Assembly: GCF_002869765.1 (NCBI RefSeq)
Contig: NZ_PNOR01000031.1
Location: 1 to 48,796, forward strand
From: Deinococcus planocerae
GTDB lineage: Bacteria; Deinococcota; Deinococci; Deinococcales; Deinococcaceae
Direction of reading: 5' to 3'
Length of the DNA stretch: 48,796 nt
The notes beneath the pieces are model-generated. The model ran no database searches, had not been told where the DNA came from, and saw only the letters and a list, made by a program, of their open reading frames with translations. Shown here piece by piece: positions 12,540 to 25,520 of this stretch; position 1 is the first letter of the stretch; each line of letters starts with the position of its first letter. The translations under genes were made by a program, and so were the position numbers.

Positions 12540-13144
12540 GGGTGCTGCTGCTTGGCGCGACCGGCCACCTCGGCCTCCCCCTGCTGCGCCAGACCCTCGC
12601 CGCCGGGCACGAGGTCACCGCGTTCGTGCGCCGTCCCGAGGGGTTGGAGTCTCACCCACGCCTGCGGGTCGTGCGGGGAGACGTTCTCGACCCGGCGGAG
12701 GTCGCCGCCGCCCTGCCCGGCCACGGCGCGGTGCTGAGCACCCTCGGCGGTTCGCCGGACGTGCTCACCCGGGGGGCGCGGCACATCGTCGCCGCCATGC
12801 AGGCGGGCGGGGTGCGGCGCCTGATCGCCGTCGCGGCGGCGGGCATCCTGCCGCTGGACGACCGGACCCTCGTGCGCGACCTGCCGTCTTTCCCGGCGAG
12901 CTTCGGCGAAGTCTCCGCCGCCCACCTGCAAGTCCACGAGGAGCTGCGCGCCTCGGACCTGGACTGGACGCTGCTGTGCCCGCCCGCGCTCGTTGACGCT
13001 GCCCCGACAGGCCGCTACCGGGTCCAGGCCGAACGCGCGCTGGCGGACGCGCGGGCCGTCTCCACGGGGGACGCCGCGCACTTTATCCTCGGCGAACTGG
13101 CTGCCCCCCGCTTCGTGCGGTCGCGCGTCGCCATCGCGTCTTAA
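12536..13144 (+). CDS. NAD(P)-binding atypical SDR (NmrA-like) protein
   Basis: A 202-aa Rossmann-fold protein. The dinucleotide-binding motif GATGHLGLPLL is at about 8-18, followed by an Arg pair (VRRPEG, about 31-36) that suits NADPH. The motifs DVLD and LSTLGG follow. The catalytic YxxxK of classical SDRs is not evident, which places it with the atypical NmrA/NAD(P)H-binding group (redox sensing, or flavin and quinone reduction). GTG 12536 overlaps the DUF6069 stop. The gene ends at 13144, where a truncated S4-gene copy on the opposite strand also ends. Confidence 0.85.
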   Translation: MRVLLLGATGHLGLPLLRQTLAAGHEVTAFVRRPEGLESHPRLRVVRGDVLDPAEVAAALPGHGAVLSTLGGSPDVLTRGARHIVAAMQAGGVRRLIAVAAAGILPLDDRTLVRDLPSFPASFGEVSAAHLQVHEELRASDLDWTLLCPPALVDAAPTGRYRVQAERALADARAVSTGDAAHFILGELAAPRFVRSRVAIAS

Positions 13145-13257
13145 ACCCAGGCTCGAAACTCCGCCTCGCCGCCCGTCCCCATCAGCCCGCGCAGCTTGAG
13201 AAAATCTTGGAGGTCGAAGCTGGCGACCTCTTCGGGGGAGGGCCGGGCGTCGTCATT
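13141..13257 (-). pseudogene. Truncated copy of the S4-domain gene (5' part only)
   Basis: The minus-strand frame reads NDDARPSPEEVASFDLQDFL and then KLRGLMGTGGEAEFRAWV before a stop at 13141. It aligns with residues 3-38 of the intact S4 protein at 11304-11525 (DARPAPEE, DLQDFLKLRGL, TGGEA). The RNA-binding second half is absent, and the frame has no matching start codon; an in-frame ATG at 13296 would add 13 unrelated residues. Its 3' end coincides with the end of the SDR gene. It is best read as a remnant left by duplication or insertion around the HxlR/SDR cassette. Confidence 0.7.
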
Positions 13258-13559
13258 CCTAGGAAGGGGAACAGGGAAACGGTTGCGCCGATCCATTCTT
13301 GAGGAGAAGCGCCGGAGGTCCAGTCACGAATGAGAAAGGCCAGGGACGGTTCCTGTTCTATAGGAAACCTTCGTGGGTACTGAGGATAGCCAGCGATGCG
13401 GCAAGCCTCCGGTGAAGTGCCGGGTGTCGTGATGCTCAGGCCGTCGCCCACTCGAAGCTCCCCCGACCATTGCCTGATCTTGACGGCCAGCACCCAACCC
13501 CGCCCCGTGATGAGAAAGGCGGCTTCCAGCACCCCCTCGAACCTTCGCTCCTCCGTCAA
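13182..13559 (-). CDS. EF-Tu domain-2-like small protein with aberrant C-terminus
   Basis: A 125-residue frame whose first 75 residues look like a small beta-barrel of the EF-Tu domain-2 type: EAAFLITGRGWVLAVKIRQW, then GELRVGDGLSI, and later RIAGYPQYPRR and LAFLIRDW. The start is inferred as TTG 13559 because TTGA overlaps the stop of the dockerin gene, matching the 4-bp overlaps of the two upstream gene pairs; a GGAGGAG sequence lies just inside. The last 25 or so codons run, in another frame, through the truncated S4 copy, so the natural C-terminus has probably been replaced. The base composition is visibly less GC-rich than its neighbours. It could be a decaying gene. Confidence 0.55.
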   Translation of the reverse strand: MTEERRFEGVLEAAFLITGRGWVLAVKIRQWSGELRVGDGLSITTPGTSPEACRIAGYPQYPRRFPIEQEPSLAFLIRDWTSGASPQEWIGATVSLFPFLGMTTPGPPPKRSPASTSKIFSSCAG

Positions 13560-14089
13560 GGCTTGTACTGCGCCGCGAACAGCCTCAAGTCCGCGTCGTC
13601 CACCCGGCGATCCTGGTTGAGGTCGCCCACTGTGGCGCCCGTCTTGCCGTAGTTGTTCATCAGGAGGGCGAGGTCGGTGAGGTCGATCTTTCCGTCGCCG
13701 TTGAGGTCGGCGCCGCTCAGGCGGGTGCGGGCGGCGTCGGGCGTCCAGGCACTCAGGCCGAGTTCGTCGGTGAGAGCCGAGCGGATCGCCTGCGCGAGCG
13801 GCAGCGGCCCCTGCGGGTTGAACTCGATGCGGCGCACGCCCCCCACGCTGACGGTGCGGGCCACCACGTCCGGGTTGAAGGCCACCCCGGCGGTCGGGCC
13901 GCTGCCCCCCACGGTGATCAGGGGGCCGCCGCTGGTATCGAGCGTGACGGGGCTCTCCCGGGTGCTTAGCGCAGCCAGGGCGTCCTGCACGGCCTTCGTG
14001 AGTTCGGCGCCCTGGGGCCGCAGCTTGACGGAGGCGGCCTGCCCCCCCCCGGCGGCGAGGGCGAGGGCCAGCAGCAGCGCGCGTCTCAT
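13556..14089 (-). CDS. Secreted dockerin type I domain protein
   Basis: A 177-aa exported protein with a signal peptide (residues 1-19, ending around GQAAS). The middle region (about 20-120) is of unknown fold, with no HExxH protease motif. The C-terminal 50 residues form a dockerin-like pair of calcium-binding segments: DLNGDGKIDLTDLALLMNNY (about 127-146) and DLNQDRRVDDADLRLF (about 156-171), each with Asp/Asn at the calcium positions. Dockerins bind cohesin domains in cellulosomes and in other surface assemblies. It is the third gene of a chain with 4-bp ATGA overlaps, downstream of a lipoprotein with a beta-sandwich-like domain. Confidence 0.85.
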   Translation of the reverse strand: MRRALLLALALAAGGGQAASVKLRPQGAELTKAVQDALAALSTRESPVTLDTSGGPLITVGGSGPTAGVAFNPDVVARTVSVGGVRRIEFNPQGPLPLAQAIRSALTDELGLSAWTPDAARTRLSGADLNGDGKIDLTDLALLMNNYGKTGATVGDLNQDRRVDDADLRLFAAQYKP

Positions 14090-15026
14090 CTCGCCTCCCG
14101 GGCGGCGCGAAGGGCGTCACGGAAGCGGGCGGGATCGCTGGGAATGGCGTTGGGTTCATTCACGGGTGGAGTGGTGGCCGCGGGCGAGGTGGTGCCGGAA
14201 GCCGGGGTGGTCGTCGGCGTGCTGCCAGCGGTGGAGTTGGGGGTGGTCGCGCCCGGAGCGGAGGCAGTCGCGGAAGGGGTGGTGCCTGTGGCCGTGCTGG
14301 GAGTCGTCGTGCCGCCCGCTGTGGAACTGGTTGCGCCTGCACTGGTGGTCGTTGCCGGGGGAGTGGTGCCGGGTGCCGTGGCCGTCGCGGTGCCGGAGGT
14401 GGCCGTGCCCGGCGCCGTGGTCGTCGCGCCGGAACCGGGGGCCGCCGTGGAGGTCGTCGAGCCGGGCGGCGTGGGTGCGGTCGCCGTGCCGGTGCCGGAG
14501 ATCGCGGTGCCGCTCGTGGTGGAAGTCGCTGCCCCGGTCGTGGTCGGGGTGGCCGCAGAGCCGGACGGGGTGGTGGTGCCGGAGCCGGTCGAGGCCCCGG
14601 TGCCCGCGGTCGTGCCCGCCGCCTCACCCGGGCGCGTGACCCTGCCGTTCACGATGGGGTAGACGCCCTGCGCGAAGCCCACGATGGGGTTGTCCATCCG
14701 CCTGCTGTAGAGGAGCAGAAAGGCCTCCTGCCCGGCGCGTAACTCCGGCAGGTCCTCCAGCCCCGAGAGCACGTACAGCACGGGCCTGCCCTCCCGCTGC
14801 GGCAGGGTGGCGGGGTCCCCGGCGACCGTCTCGGTGACCGTCAGGGGGTAGGTGATCCAGGTCGCCTCACCCTCCGTCACGTTGGTGGGCGTGCCGAGGG
14901 TGGCGCGCACGATCACGTCCGCCTTCCTCGCCTGCTGCGTCAGGGTGAGGGTCGGGGCGGTCGTCGCGTGGGCGCTCAGAGGAGCGGCCCCCAGCGCGAG
15001 GGCGGCGAGCAGGGTCAGGGCACGCC

Positions 15027-15030
<4 letters not shown>
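14086..15030 (-). CDS. Secreted protein with long Thr/Ala/Pro/Ser-rich region
   Basis: A 314-aa exported protein (signal peptide about 1-22, ending SAHAT). The folded N-terminal part (about 25-140) contains ADVIVRATLG, WITYPLTVTETVAG, LRAGQEAFLLLYS and GFAQGVYPIVNGRV. This ordering recalls the extracellular family found beside bacterial matrixin-type or dockerin proteins. Residues 145-285 are a low-complexity run of Thr, Ala, Gly, Pro and Ser, likely extended and possibly O-glycosylated. A short charged tail, RFRDALRAAREAR, follows. It overlaps both neighbours by 4 bp (15027-15030 and 14086-14089), which ties it tightly to the lipoprotein and the dockerin protein. Function unknown. Confidence 0.8.
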
Positions 15031-15920
<890 letters not shown>

Positions 15921-15927
15921 GGCGGGT

Positions 15928-15933
15928 AGTGTA
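15928..15933 (-). promoter_or_regulatory. -10 element, leaderless promoter of the lipoprotein/dockerin operon
   Basis: TACACT on the minus strand, 7 nt before ATG 15920. It is the only promoter visible for the four-gene chain. Confidence 0.55.
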
Positions 15934-16026
15934 ATGGCCTTTCATGAGGCTCCTGGCGTGGAGATGGGGGGTGGGGGCCCCCCTGGCCTTCGTGCCCTCC
16001 GCGCTGTCTGTGTGCTGGCCGGGCGG

Positions 16027-16032
16027 TAAACT
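16027..16032 (+). promoter_or_regulatory. -10 element, leaderless promoter of the M16C peptidase gene
   Basis: TAAACT, 7 nt before ATG 16040; no ribosome site. Confidence 0.55.
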
Positions 16033-16039
16033 TCCCCGC

Positions 16040-18958
<2,919 letters not shown>

Positions 18959-19098
18959 CTCGTCGCTGGTCGCTCGTAGCGCGAAGGAAGGGTGGGGGAG
19001 GCCGCCCGCGTCTCCCGCCCCTTTGGCTACCGCTTGACCGCTACGTCCGGTCAGGCCCCTCACATTCGGCACGCATGAGGGCTGGCGAGACTGAACCC

Positions 19099-19512
19099 AT
19101 GCGGCGACTGAAAACGGTGGTGGCGCTGGCGGCCCTCTCGGCGGGGGTGGCGGGCGCAGAGACGTTCGGGGTGCAGGCGGGGGTCGGAAACGCGGGGCTG
19201 CACCTGGGGGCCTACAGCCGGGTCGCGGGCTTCGGCCCGGTGCAGACCGAGCTGCGCGGCACCTTCGACCGCTCGCTCACGGGCGGGGGAGAGACCCGGG
19301 TGGGTGCCGACGCGCTCCTCAGCGTGAATCTGCTCCTGCTGCGCCCGTACGCCGGGGTGGGGGTCGGCCTGCCCCTGGGCGGCGGGAGCGGCGCGTCCTT
19401 TCAGACGACCCTGGGCGCCCGCTTCGGCCTGCCCGGCCCCTTCTCGGGCTTCGCGGAGGGGAACTTCGGCTCGCGGAACGTGTACCGGGCGGGGTTGCTG
19501 CTGCGGTTCTAA
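19099..19512 (+). CDS. Small outer-membrane beta-barrel-like protein
   Basis: A 137-aa exported protein with a signal peptide (residues 1-20, ending AGA) and alternating polar/hydrophobic strands rich in Gly. Examples are GVQAGVGNAGLHLGAY, the stretch LRPYAGVGVGLPLGGG and TTLGARFGLPGPFSGFAEG. It ends with AGLLLRF, the terminal aromatic typical of outer-membrane barrels. The ATG at 19099 gives the best signal peptide; ATG 19075 is also in frame. A hexamer GAGACT lies 6 nt upstream. The size allows about eight strands. Function unknown. Confidence 0.75.
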   Translation: MRRLKTVVALAALSAGVAGAETFGVQAGVGNAGLHLGAYSRVAGFGPVQTELRGTFDRSLTGGGETRVGADALLSVNLLLLRPYAGVGVGLPLGGGSGASFQTTLGARFGLPGPFSGFAEGNFGSRNVYRAGLLLRF

Positions 19513-19554
19513 GGGAGAAGGCAGGTTGTGACAAGCCGCTGAGAGGACGGGGGG

Positions 19555-19560
19555 TAGGCT
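19555..19560 (+). promoter_or_regulatory. -10 element, leaderless promoter of the acyltransferase gene
   Basis: TAGGCT, 7 nt before ATG 19568. Confidence 0.5.
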
Positions 19561-19567
19561 GCGCCGC

Positions 19568-20683
19568 ATGCGCTATCCCGCCCTGGAGAGCCTGCGCGGC
19601 CTGGCTGCCCTGATCGTGGTTTTGCACCATCACCTGCTGGTCTTTCCTGCCCTCTACCCCTACCGGGTGGAGGCGTCCGGCGCGGCGGGGTGGTTGACCC
19701 GTTCGCCCCTGCATCTGCTCTGGGCCGGTTCGGAGGCGGTGGTGTTCTTCTTCGTGCTCAGCGGCTTCGTCCTGAGCCTCTCGTCGTGGCGGGGCGAGCC
19801 GCTGGACATGGAGGCCTTTGTGGTCCGGCGCCTGCGGCGCATCTGGGTGCCGCTGATGGTGGCGGTCACCCTGGCGTGGGGGTGTGCGGCCCTCCTCGGC
19901 CACGCGCCTGTTCCGGGGACGAGCGAGTGGTTCGCGGCCATCTGGCGGCAGGCGGGTGCCGAGGCCTACGTGCAACACGCCCTGGCGCTGGGCAATCTCG
20001 ACACGGTGAACCACGCGTTCATCCCGGTGGTGTGGAGCCTCAAGTACGAGCTTTGGCTCTCCCTGCTGCTCCCGCTCGTCCTGCTTGCCGTTCGGCAGCG
20101 GCCCGGTTACGTGCTGGGTGGGGGTGTCCTCCTGCTCGCGCTCTCCCACATCACCCCTGGCTCCGATACCACGCTGTCCCTGATGCGCTTTCTGCCGATG
20201 TTCGCGCTGGGCGCGCTGTTGGCCCGGCACCGGGAGGCGCTGGGCGCGTGGGTGGCGGCGCTGCCCCGGGGGGCCCGCCCCGGGCTGCTGCTGCTCGCGC
20301 TCCTCGTGATCCCGGTGCAGTGGTACGGCGGCCCGTTTCCTGCGGCATGGAGGCGGGTGCTCGACGACCTCGGCACCCTGGGCGGCGCGGCCCTGTTGAT
20401 GCTGCTGGCGCTGGGCTGGTCCTCCCTACGGGTCCGGCTGGAGCGCCCGGCGCTCGCGTGGTTGGGGCGGGTCAGCTTCAGCCTGTACCTGTACCACGCG
20501 CTGGTGCTCGCCGTCGTCGTGCGGTTGGGGGCCGGGCTGCTCCCACTTCCGGCTCTGCTCGCCCTGTCGGTCCTGCTGGCCCTGCCGGTCGCGGATCTGG
20601 CCCACCGCTGGGTCGAGGTGCCCGCGATGGGTCGGGGGAGGCGGCGCGACCGTGAGGTTCACCCTGTACCCTCCCAACCGTGA
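19568..20683 (+). CDS. Acyltransferase family 3 (OafA/YrhL-like) membrane protein
   Basis: A 371-aa integral membrane O-acyltransferase with about ten helices, which moves acyl groups onto surface sugars or lipids. Family signatures are the N-terminal RYPALESLRGLAALIVVLHH (2-21), with catalytic-type His residues at the end, and SEAVVFFFVLSGFVLSLSS with VVRRLRRIWVP at about 85-95. Later comes WSLKYELWLSLLLP. A C-terminal SGNH esterase domain is lacking, and the protein ends in a basic cytoplasmic tail. The acceptor is unknown. It is convergent with rlmH, only 15 bp away. Confidence 0.9.
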   Translation: MRYPALESLRGLAALIVVLHHHLLVFPALYPYRVEASGAAGWLTRSPLHLLWAGSEAVVFFFVLSGFVLSLSSWRGEPLDMEAFVVRRLRRIWVPLMVAVTLAWGCAALLGHAPVPGTSEWFAAIWRQAGAEAYVQHALALGNLDTVNHAFIPVVWSLKYELWLSLLLPLVLLAVRQRPGYVLGGGVLLLALSHITPGSDTTLSLMRFLPMFALGALLARHREALGAWVAALPRGARPGLLLLALLVIPVQWYGGPFPAAWRRVLDDLGTLGGAALLMLLALGWSSLRVRLERPALAWLGRVSFSLYLYHALVLAVVVRLGAGLLPLPALLALSVLLALPVADLAHRWVEVPAMGRGRRRDREVHPVPSQP

Positions 20684-20698
20684 CGGGCGCGAGCTCCT

Positions 20699-21139
20699 CT
20701 ACCCCCGGTGGTACGGCTCCCCCGCGCTGATCGTCGCCGCCCGGTAGAGGGCCTCGGCCATCACCACCATCGCCAGGTCGTGCGGCAGGGTCAGTTGCGA
20801 GAGGCTCCAGAGGGCGTGGGCCGAGGCGCGCAACTCGTCCGTATGTCCCTCCGGGCCGCCGATGGCGAAGGCGAGTTCGCCGGTGCCGCCCACGGCCTGG
20901 GCGTCGAGGTACGCGCTCAGGCCCGCGCTGGTGTACTGGCGCCCGCGCGGGTCGAGGAGGACCAGGGGGGCCCGGCCCGCCGCCCGCGAGGCGGCCTCGG
21001 ATTCCTGCGCCGGGGTCTTGCCCGTCACGCGGGTGACCGTCAGCTTGTGGTAGCGCCGCAGCCGCCGCTCGTACTCGTCCCACCCGGCGCGGGCGTAGGC
21101 GAGGCGGGGCTCGCCGACGGTGATCAGGTGCAGGCGCAT
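20699..21139 (-). CDS. rlmH: 23S rRNA (pseudouridine1915-N3)-methyltransferase
   Basis: A 146-aa SPOUT-class enzyme that methylates pseudouridine 1915 in helix 69 of 23S rRNA on assembled 70S ribosomes. Seen motifs are MRLHLITVGEPR at the N-terminus, LLDPRGRQYTS (about 60-70), FAIGGPEGH (the SAM knot, about 90-98) and the C-terminal DLAMVVMAEALYRAATISAG followed by EPYHRG, which is the conserved active-site tail. Length is slightly below the usual 155. ATG 21139 lies 7 nt after TATCCT. Confidence 0.95.
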   Translation of the reverse strand: MRLHLITVGEPRLAYARAGWDEYERRLRRYHKLTVTRVTGKTPAQESEAASRAAGRAPLVLLDPRGRQYTSAGLSAYLDAQAVGGTGELAFAIGGPEGHTDELRASAHALWSLSQLTLPHDLAMVVMAEALYRAATISAGEPYHRG

Positions 21140-21146
21140 GGGGGGC

Positions 21147-21152
21147 AGGATA
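21147..21152 (-). promoter_or_regulatory. -10 element, leaderless promoter of rlmH
   Basis: TATCCT on the minus strand, 7 nt before ATG 21139. Confidence 0.55.
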
Positions 21153-21205
21153 GGGCAGGGGGGAGGGGCAACGAGAGATCAAGGCCGCCCTCTTCCCCCT
21201 CCCGC

Positions 21206-21211
21206 TACACT
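21206..21211 (+). promoter_or_regulatory. -10 element upstream of micro-ORF 21218
   Basis: TACACT, 6 nt before the ATG at 21218. It would drive the micro-ORF and the genes behind it. Confidence 0.5.
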
Positions 21212-21217
21212 GGCGCT

Positions 21218-21262
21218 ATGGGCTTCCGGTCGCGTTTCGCCCCCCCCGGGGTGGGGCCTTGA
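21218..21262 (+). CDS. 14-codon leaderless micro-ORF (possible leader peptide)
   Basis: ATG 21218 opens a frame encoding MGFRSRFAPPGVGP. Its TGA overlaps the TTG start of the next gene as TTGA. The -10 hexamer sits 6 nt upstream, the same geometry as for full genes here, so this ATG is a credible translation start. Translating it would carry ribosomes to the TTG of the membrane TPR gene. The Pro-Pro-Gly stretch could slow ribosomes. The alternative is that a frameshift separates it from the downstream frame. Confidence 0.45.
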   Translation: MGFRSRFAPPGVGP

Positions 21263-21687
21263 ATTACGCGGCGACCCTGGCCGTGCTCGTCGTGTTGGCG
21301 TTTTGTTTTCCGCTGACGGTGCGGCTGGGCGCGCAGCTCGGCGTGCCGGAGGTCTACACGGCCTCGGCGCTCGGGGCGCTGCTCACCTTCGCGCTCGCGG
21401 CCTACCTCGTGCGCTGGCAGGTGGGTCGCCACGCGGTCACGCTGGAGCGGCTGGCGCGGGCGCGGGCGCAGGTCGCCGCGGAGCCGGACAATCCCCGGGC
21501 GTATTTTGTGCAGGGAGAACACCTCGGCATGGTCCTCTTGCGGCTCGACCGGCGGCGGGAGGCGGCGGAGGTCATCGACCGGTACGCGCGGCTCGGGGGT
21601 GCGCGGGAGGGGGAGATCGTGGCCCTAAGAGAAGCCTTGTCGAACGCGGAGCGGCGCCAGCGCCGCGCGCAGGGGAGCGAAGTATGA
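21259..21687 (+). CDS. Membrane protein with TPR-like C-terminal half
   Basis: A 142-aa protein with two N-terminal membrane helices (about 3-23 and 32-53) and a soluble helical region containing a TPR-like pair: NPRAYFVQGEHLGMVLLRL, then DRRREAAEVIDRYARLGG. It may scaffold another protein at the membrane. The start is taken as TTG, which overlaps the micro-ORF stop and follows GGGGTGGGG. No family name can be assigned. Its stop overlaps the next gene by ATGA (21684-21687), which makes it part of an operon. Confidence 0.7.
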   Translation: MNYAATLAVLVVLAFCFPLTVRLGAQLGVPEVYTASALGALLTFALAAYLVRWQVGRHAVTLERLARARAQVAAEPDNPRAYFVQGEHLGMVLLRLDRRREAAEVIDRYARLGGAREGEIVALREALSNAERRQRRAQGSEV

Positions 21688-21914
21688 GGGCGTACAAGGG
21701 CATCGTGGAGGACGGCGTGGTGGTCCTCATCGGAACGAGGTTGCCGGAGGGCACGGTCGTCACCGTCACCGTCGGCGAGGCCGAGCTGTTGCGGGCGCGC
21801 ATCACCAGCGCCCTCAAGCGTCCCCGCAAGGTGCGTGTGCGCCTCAAGCCGACCCCGGGGCTGGTCGCCGAGGCGGCGCTCGCGGGCGGGGTGAACGATA
21901 CGGGGAATGATTAG
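21684..21914 (+). CDS. Small DUF104/AbrB-like beta protein
   Basis: A 76-aa protein beginning MRAYKGIVEDGVVVLIGTRL and then PEGTVVTVTVG, the pattern of DUF104-type antitoxins, which form small beta-barrels beside PIN toxins. The C-terminus is basic (LKRPRKVRVRLKP). Here no PIN or other toxin gene follows; rsmI starts 42 bp later. It may have been recruited as a DNA-binding or structural protein, or be an orphan antitoxin. ATG 21684 overlaps the upstream stop (ATGA). Confidence 0.65.
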   Translation: MRAYKGIVEDGVVVLIGTRLPEGTVVTVTVGEAELLRARITSALKRPRKVRVRLKPTPGLVAEAALAGGVNDTGND

Positions 21915-21956
21915 GAGCCCTGGGCACAGGAGGCTGGCGGCTCCCGGCGGCCCCCC

Positions 21957-22799
21957 GTGACCCCCGACTCGCCTCCTTCCCACCTCTGGCTCGTGCCGAC
22001 CCCGGTGGGCAACCTCGGCGACATCACCTTCCGGGCGGTGGACGTCCTGCGCGGCGCGGACGCCGTGGCGTGCGAGGACACCCGGCGCACGGGCGCGCTC
22101 CTCACACACCTGGGGATCAGCCGTCCCCTCGTGCGGCTCGACGCCCACACCATGCACCGCGCTCCCGCCGTGCTGGAGGAGCATCCCCGCCTCGCCTACG
22201 TCACCGACGCGGGCACGCCGGGCATCAGCGACCCGGGCGCCGAACTCGTGCGGGCGGCGGTCGCGGCGGGCGTCCCGGTCGAGGTGCTGCCCGGCCCCAC
22301 CGCCTTCGTGCCCGCGCTGGTGCTGTCGGGCCTGCCGAATGCGCGTTTTACCTTCGAGGGCTTCTTGCCCCGTTCCGGTCGGGAGCGCCGTGAACGCCTC
22401 GCCGCCGTCGCCGCCCGGCCCGAGACGACCGTCCTGTACGAGAGCCCGCACCGCCTCGCCGACACGCTGGGGGACCTCGCGGGCGCGTGCGGCCCCGAGC
22501 GGCAGGCGAGCGTGACCCGTGAACTCTCCAAGCGCTTCGAGGAGACGGCGCGCGGGACTCTCTCCGACCTCGCCGCCCACTTCGCGGGAGAGGTGCGCGG
22601 CGAGATCGTGGTCGTCGTGGCGGGGCGCCCGGCGGGGGAGACCCTTCCCGGCGAGGAGACGCCCGACCACGCGGCCCTCGCCCAGACCTGGGCCGCCGAG
22701 GGCCGGAGTGCGCGCGACATCCGGGAATTGCTCATCGCCCGGGGTTTGCGTAAGAATGACGCTTACGCCCTGGCCCTGCGGGTGACGCAGGAAGTCTGA
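21957..22799 (+). CDS. rsmI: 16S rRNA (cytidine1402-2'-O)-methyltransferase
   Basis: A 280-aa tetrapyrrole-methylase-fold enzyme that 2'-O-methylates C1402 in the decoding centre of 16S rRNA. All family blocks are visible: [13 protein letters not shown] (about 12-24), CEDTRRT (about 40-46), [16 protein letters not shown] (about 81-96) and [17 protein letters not shown]. Next come [11 protein letters not shown] and a C-terminal helix pair with [16 protein letters not shown]. The GTG start at 21957 has a purine-rich stretch upstream. The gene lies between the DUF104-like gene and pfkA, all on the same strand, with 38 bp to pfkA. Confidence 0.95.
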   Translation: MTPDSPPSHLWLVPTPVGNLGDITFRAVDVLRGADAVACEDTRRTGALLTHLGISRPLVRLDAHTMHRAPAVLEEHPRLAYVTDAGTPGISDPGAELVRAAVAAGVPVEVLPGPTAFVPALVLSGLPNARFTFEGFLPRSGRERRERLAAVAARPETTVLYESPHRLADTLGDLAGACGPERQASVTRELSKRFEETARGTLSDLAAHFAGEVRGEIVVVVAGRPAGETLPGEETPDHAALAQTWAAEGRSARDIRELLIARGLRKNDAYALALRVTQEV

Positions 22800-22837
22800 C
22801 GCCCCTCTCCGCCCAGGCCCAGCCCAAGGAGCCTTCC

Positions 22838-23848
<1,011 letters not shown>

Positions 23849-23851
<3 letters not shown>

Positions 23852-23888
23852 AGGCAGGGACCAAACCCGTCACGCCCTGACGCCTTCA
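23849..23888 (+). terminator. Possible terminator after pfkA
   Basis: TGAAGGC (23849-23855) pairs with GCCTTCA (23882-23888), with an inner AGGG/CCCT pair. No T-tract follows, so the call is weak. Confidence 0.3.
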
Positions 23889-23893
23889 CCGCC

Positions 23894-23899
23894 TACGCT
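23894..23899 (+). promoter_or_regulatory. -10 element for the DUF1905 gene
   Basis: TACGCT, 19 nt before ATG 23919. Here a strong GGGAGGAGG ribosome site lies between them, so this message has a short leader, unlike the leaderless units. Confidence 0.45.
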
Positions 23900-23918
23900 C
23901 GGGGGAGGAGGCCAGGCC

Positions 23919-24206
23919 ATGACCCTCGAATTCAGCGGTGAACTCTGGCACTGGGCGGGGCCCGCCCCCTGGTACTTCATCGCCGTCCCGGGGGAGGAGT
24001 GCGGCGCCCTGCGAGCGGCCTCAAGGTTCGTGACCTACGGCTGGGGAATGATTCCCGTCCAGGTCCGCATCGGCGAAACCGAGTACAAAACGTCCCTCTT
24101 TCCCAAGGAGGGCCGCTACCTCGTGCCCGTCAAGGCGAGTGTTCGCCGGGCCGAAAGCCTGAAAGAGGGCGCCGAGGTGCGGGTGCGCCTCCGGGTCGGG
24201 GTCTGA
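23919..24206 (+). CDS. DUF1905 family protein
   Basis: A 95-aa single-domain protein with the DUF1905 pattern: FSGELWHWAGPAPWYFIAVP (5-24), then the TYGWGMIPVQVRIG segment (about 39-52), TSLFPKEGRYLVPVKASVRR and the closing EGAEVRVRLRV. The small beta-barrel family is sometimes fused to YdeI/OmpD-associated domains; its role is unknown. A strong Shine-Dalgarno is present, and a terminator follows 15 bp after the stop. Confidence 0.9.
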   Translation: MTLEFSGELWHWAGPAPWYFIAVPGEECGALRAASRFVTYGWGMIPVQVRIGETEYKTSLFPKEGRYLVPVKASVRRAESLKEGAEVRVRLRVGV

Positions 24207-24221
24207 CCTCCACAAAAGAGG

Positions 24222-24253
24222 AGGGGGCCGCAGGCATCCCGCCCCGGCCCCCT
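24222..24253. terminator. Bidirectional terminator between DUF1905 and ftsZ
   Basis: A perfect 9-bp stem, AGGGGGCCG with CGGCCCCCT, and a 14-nt loop lie between the convergent genes. CTTTTGTGG on the minus strand supplies a T-run for ftsZ. Confidence 0.7.
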
Positions 24254-24277
24254 TCTCGCCTTTCCCTCAGCCCTCGC

Positions 24278-25382
<1,105 letters not shown>

Positions 25383-25520
25383 CTGCGGCCTCCGCTCTCG
25401 GGCGGGCCGCTTTCACGCGGAGTAGTGTAACGCAGCCCCGCCCCCCCTGCCCGCCGCCAGGCATGGCCGGGGCAGGCGGGGACCGGACGGCGCGCCCCTG
25501 GGGACTGGGCGCGCCGCGCG

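Noticed and set aside
15973..15982. GGGGGCCCCC palindrome between the lipoprotein and M16C promoters
   Set aside because: Short, pure G/C and likely by chance; it lies between two -10 elements but matches no known site.
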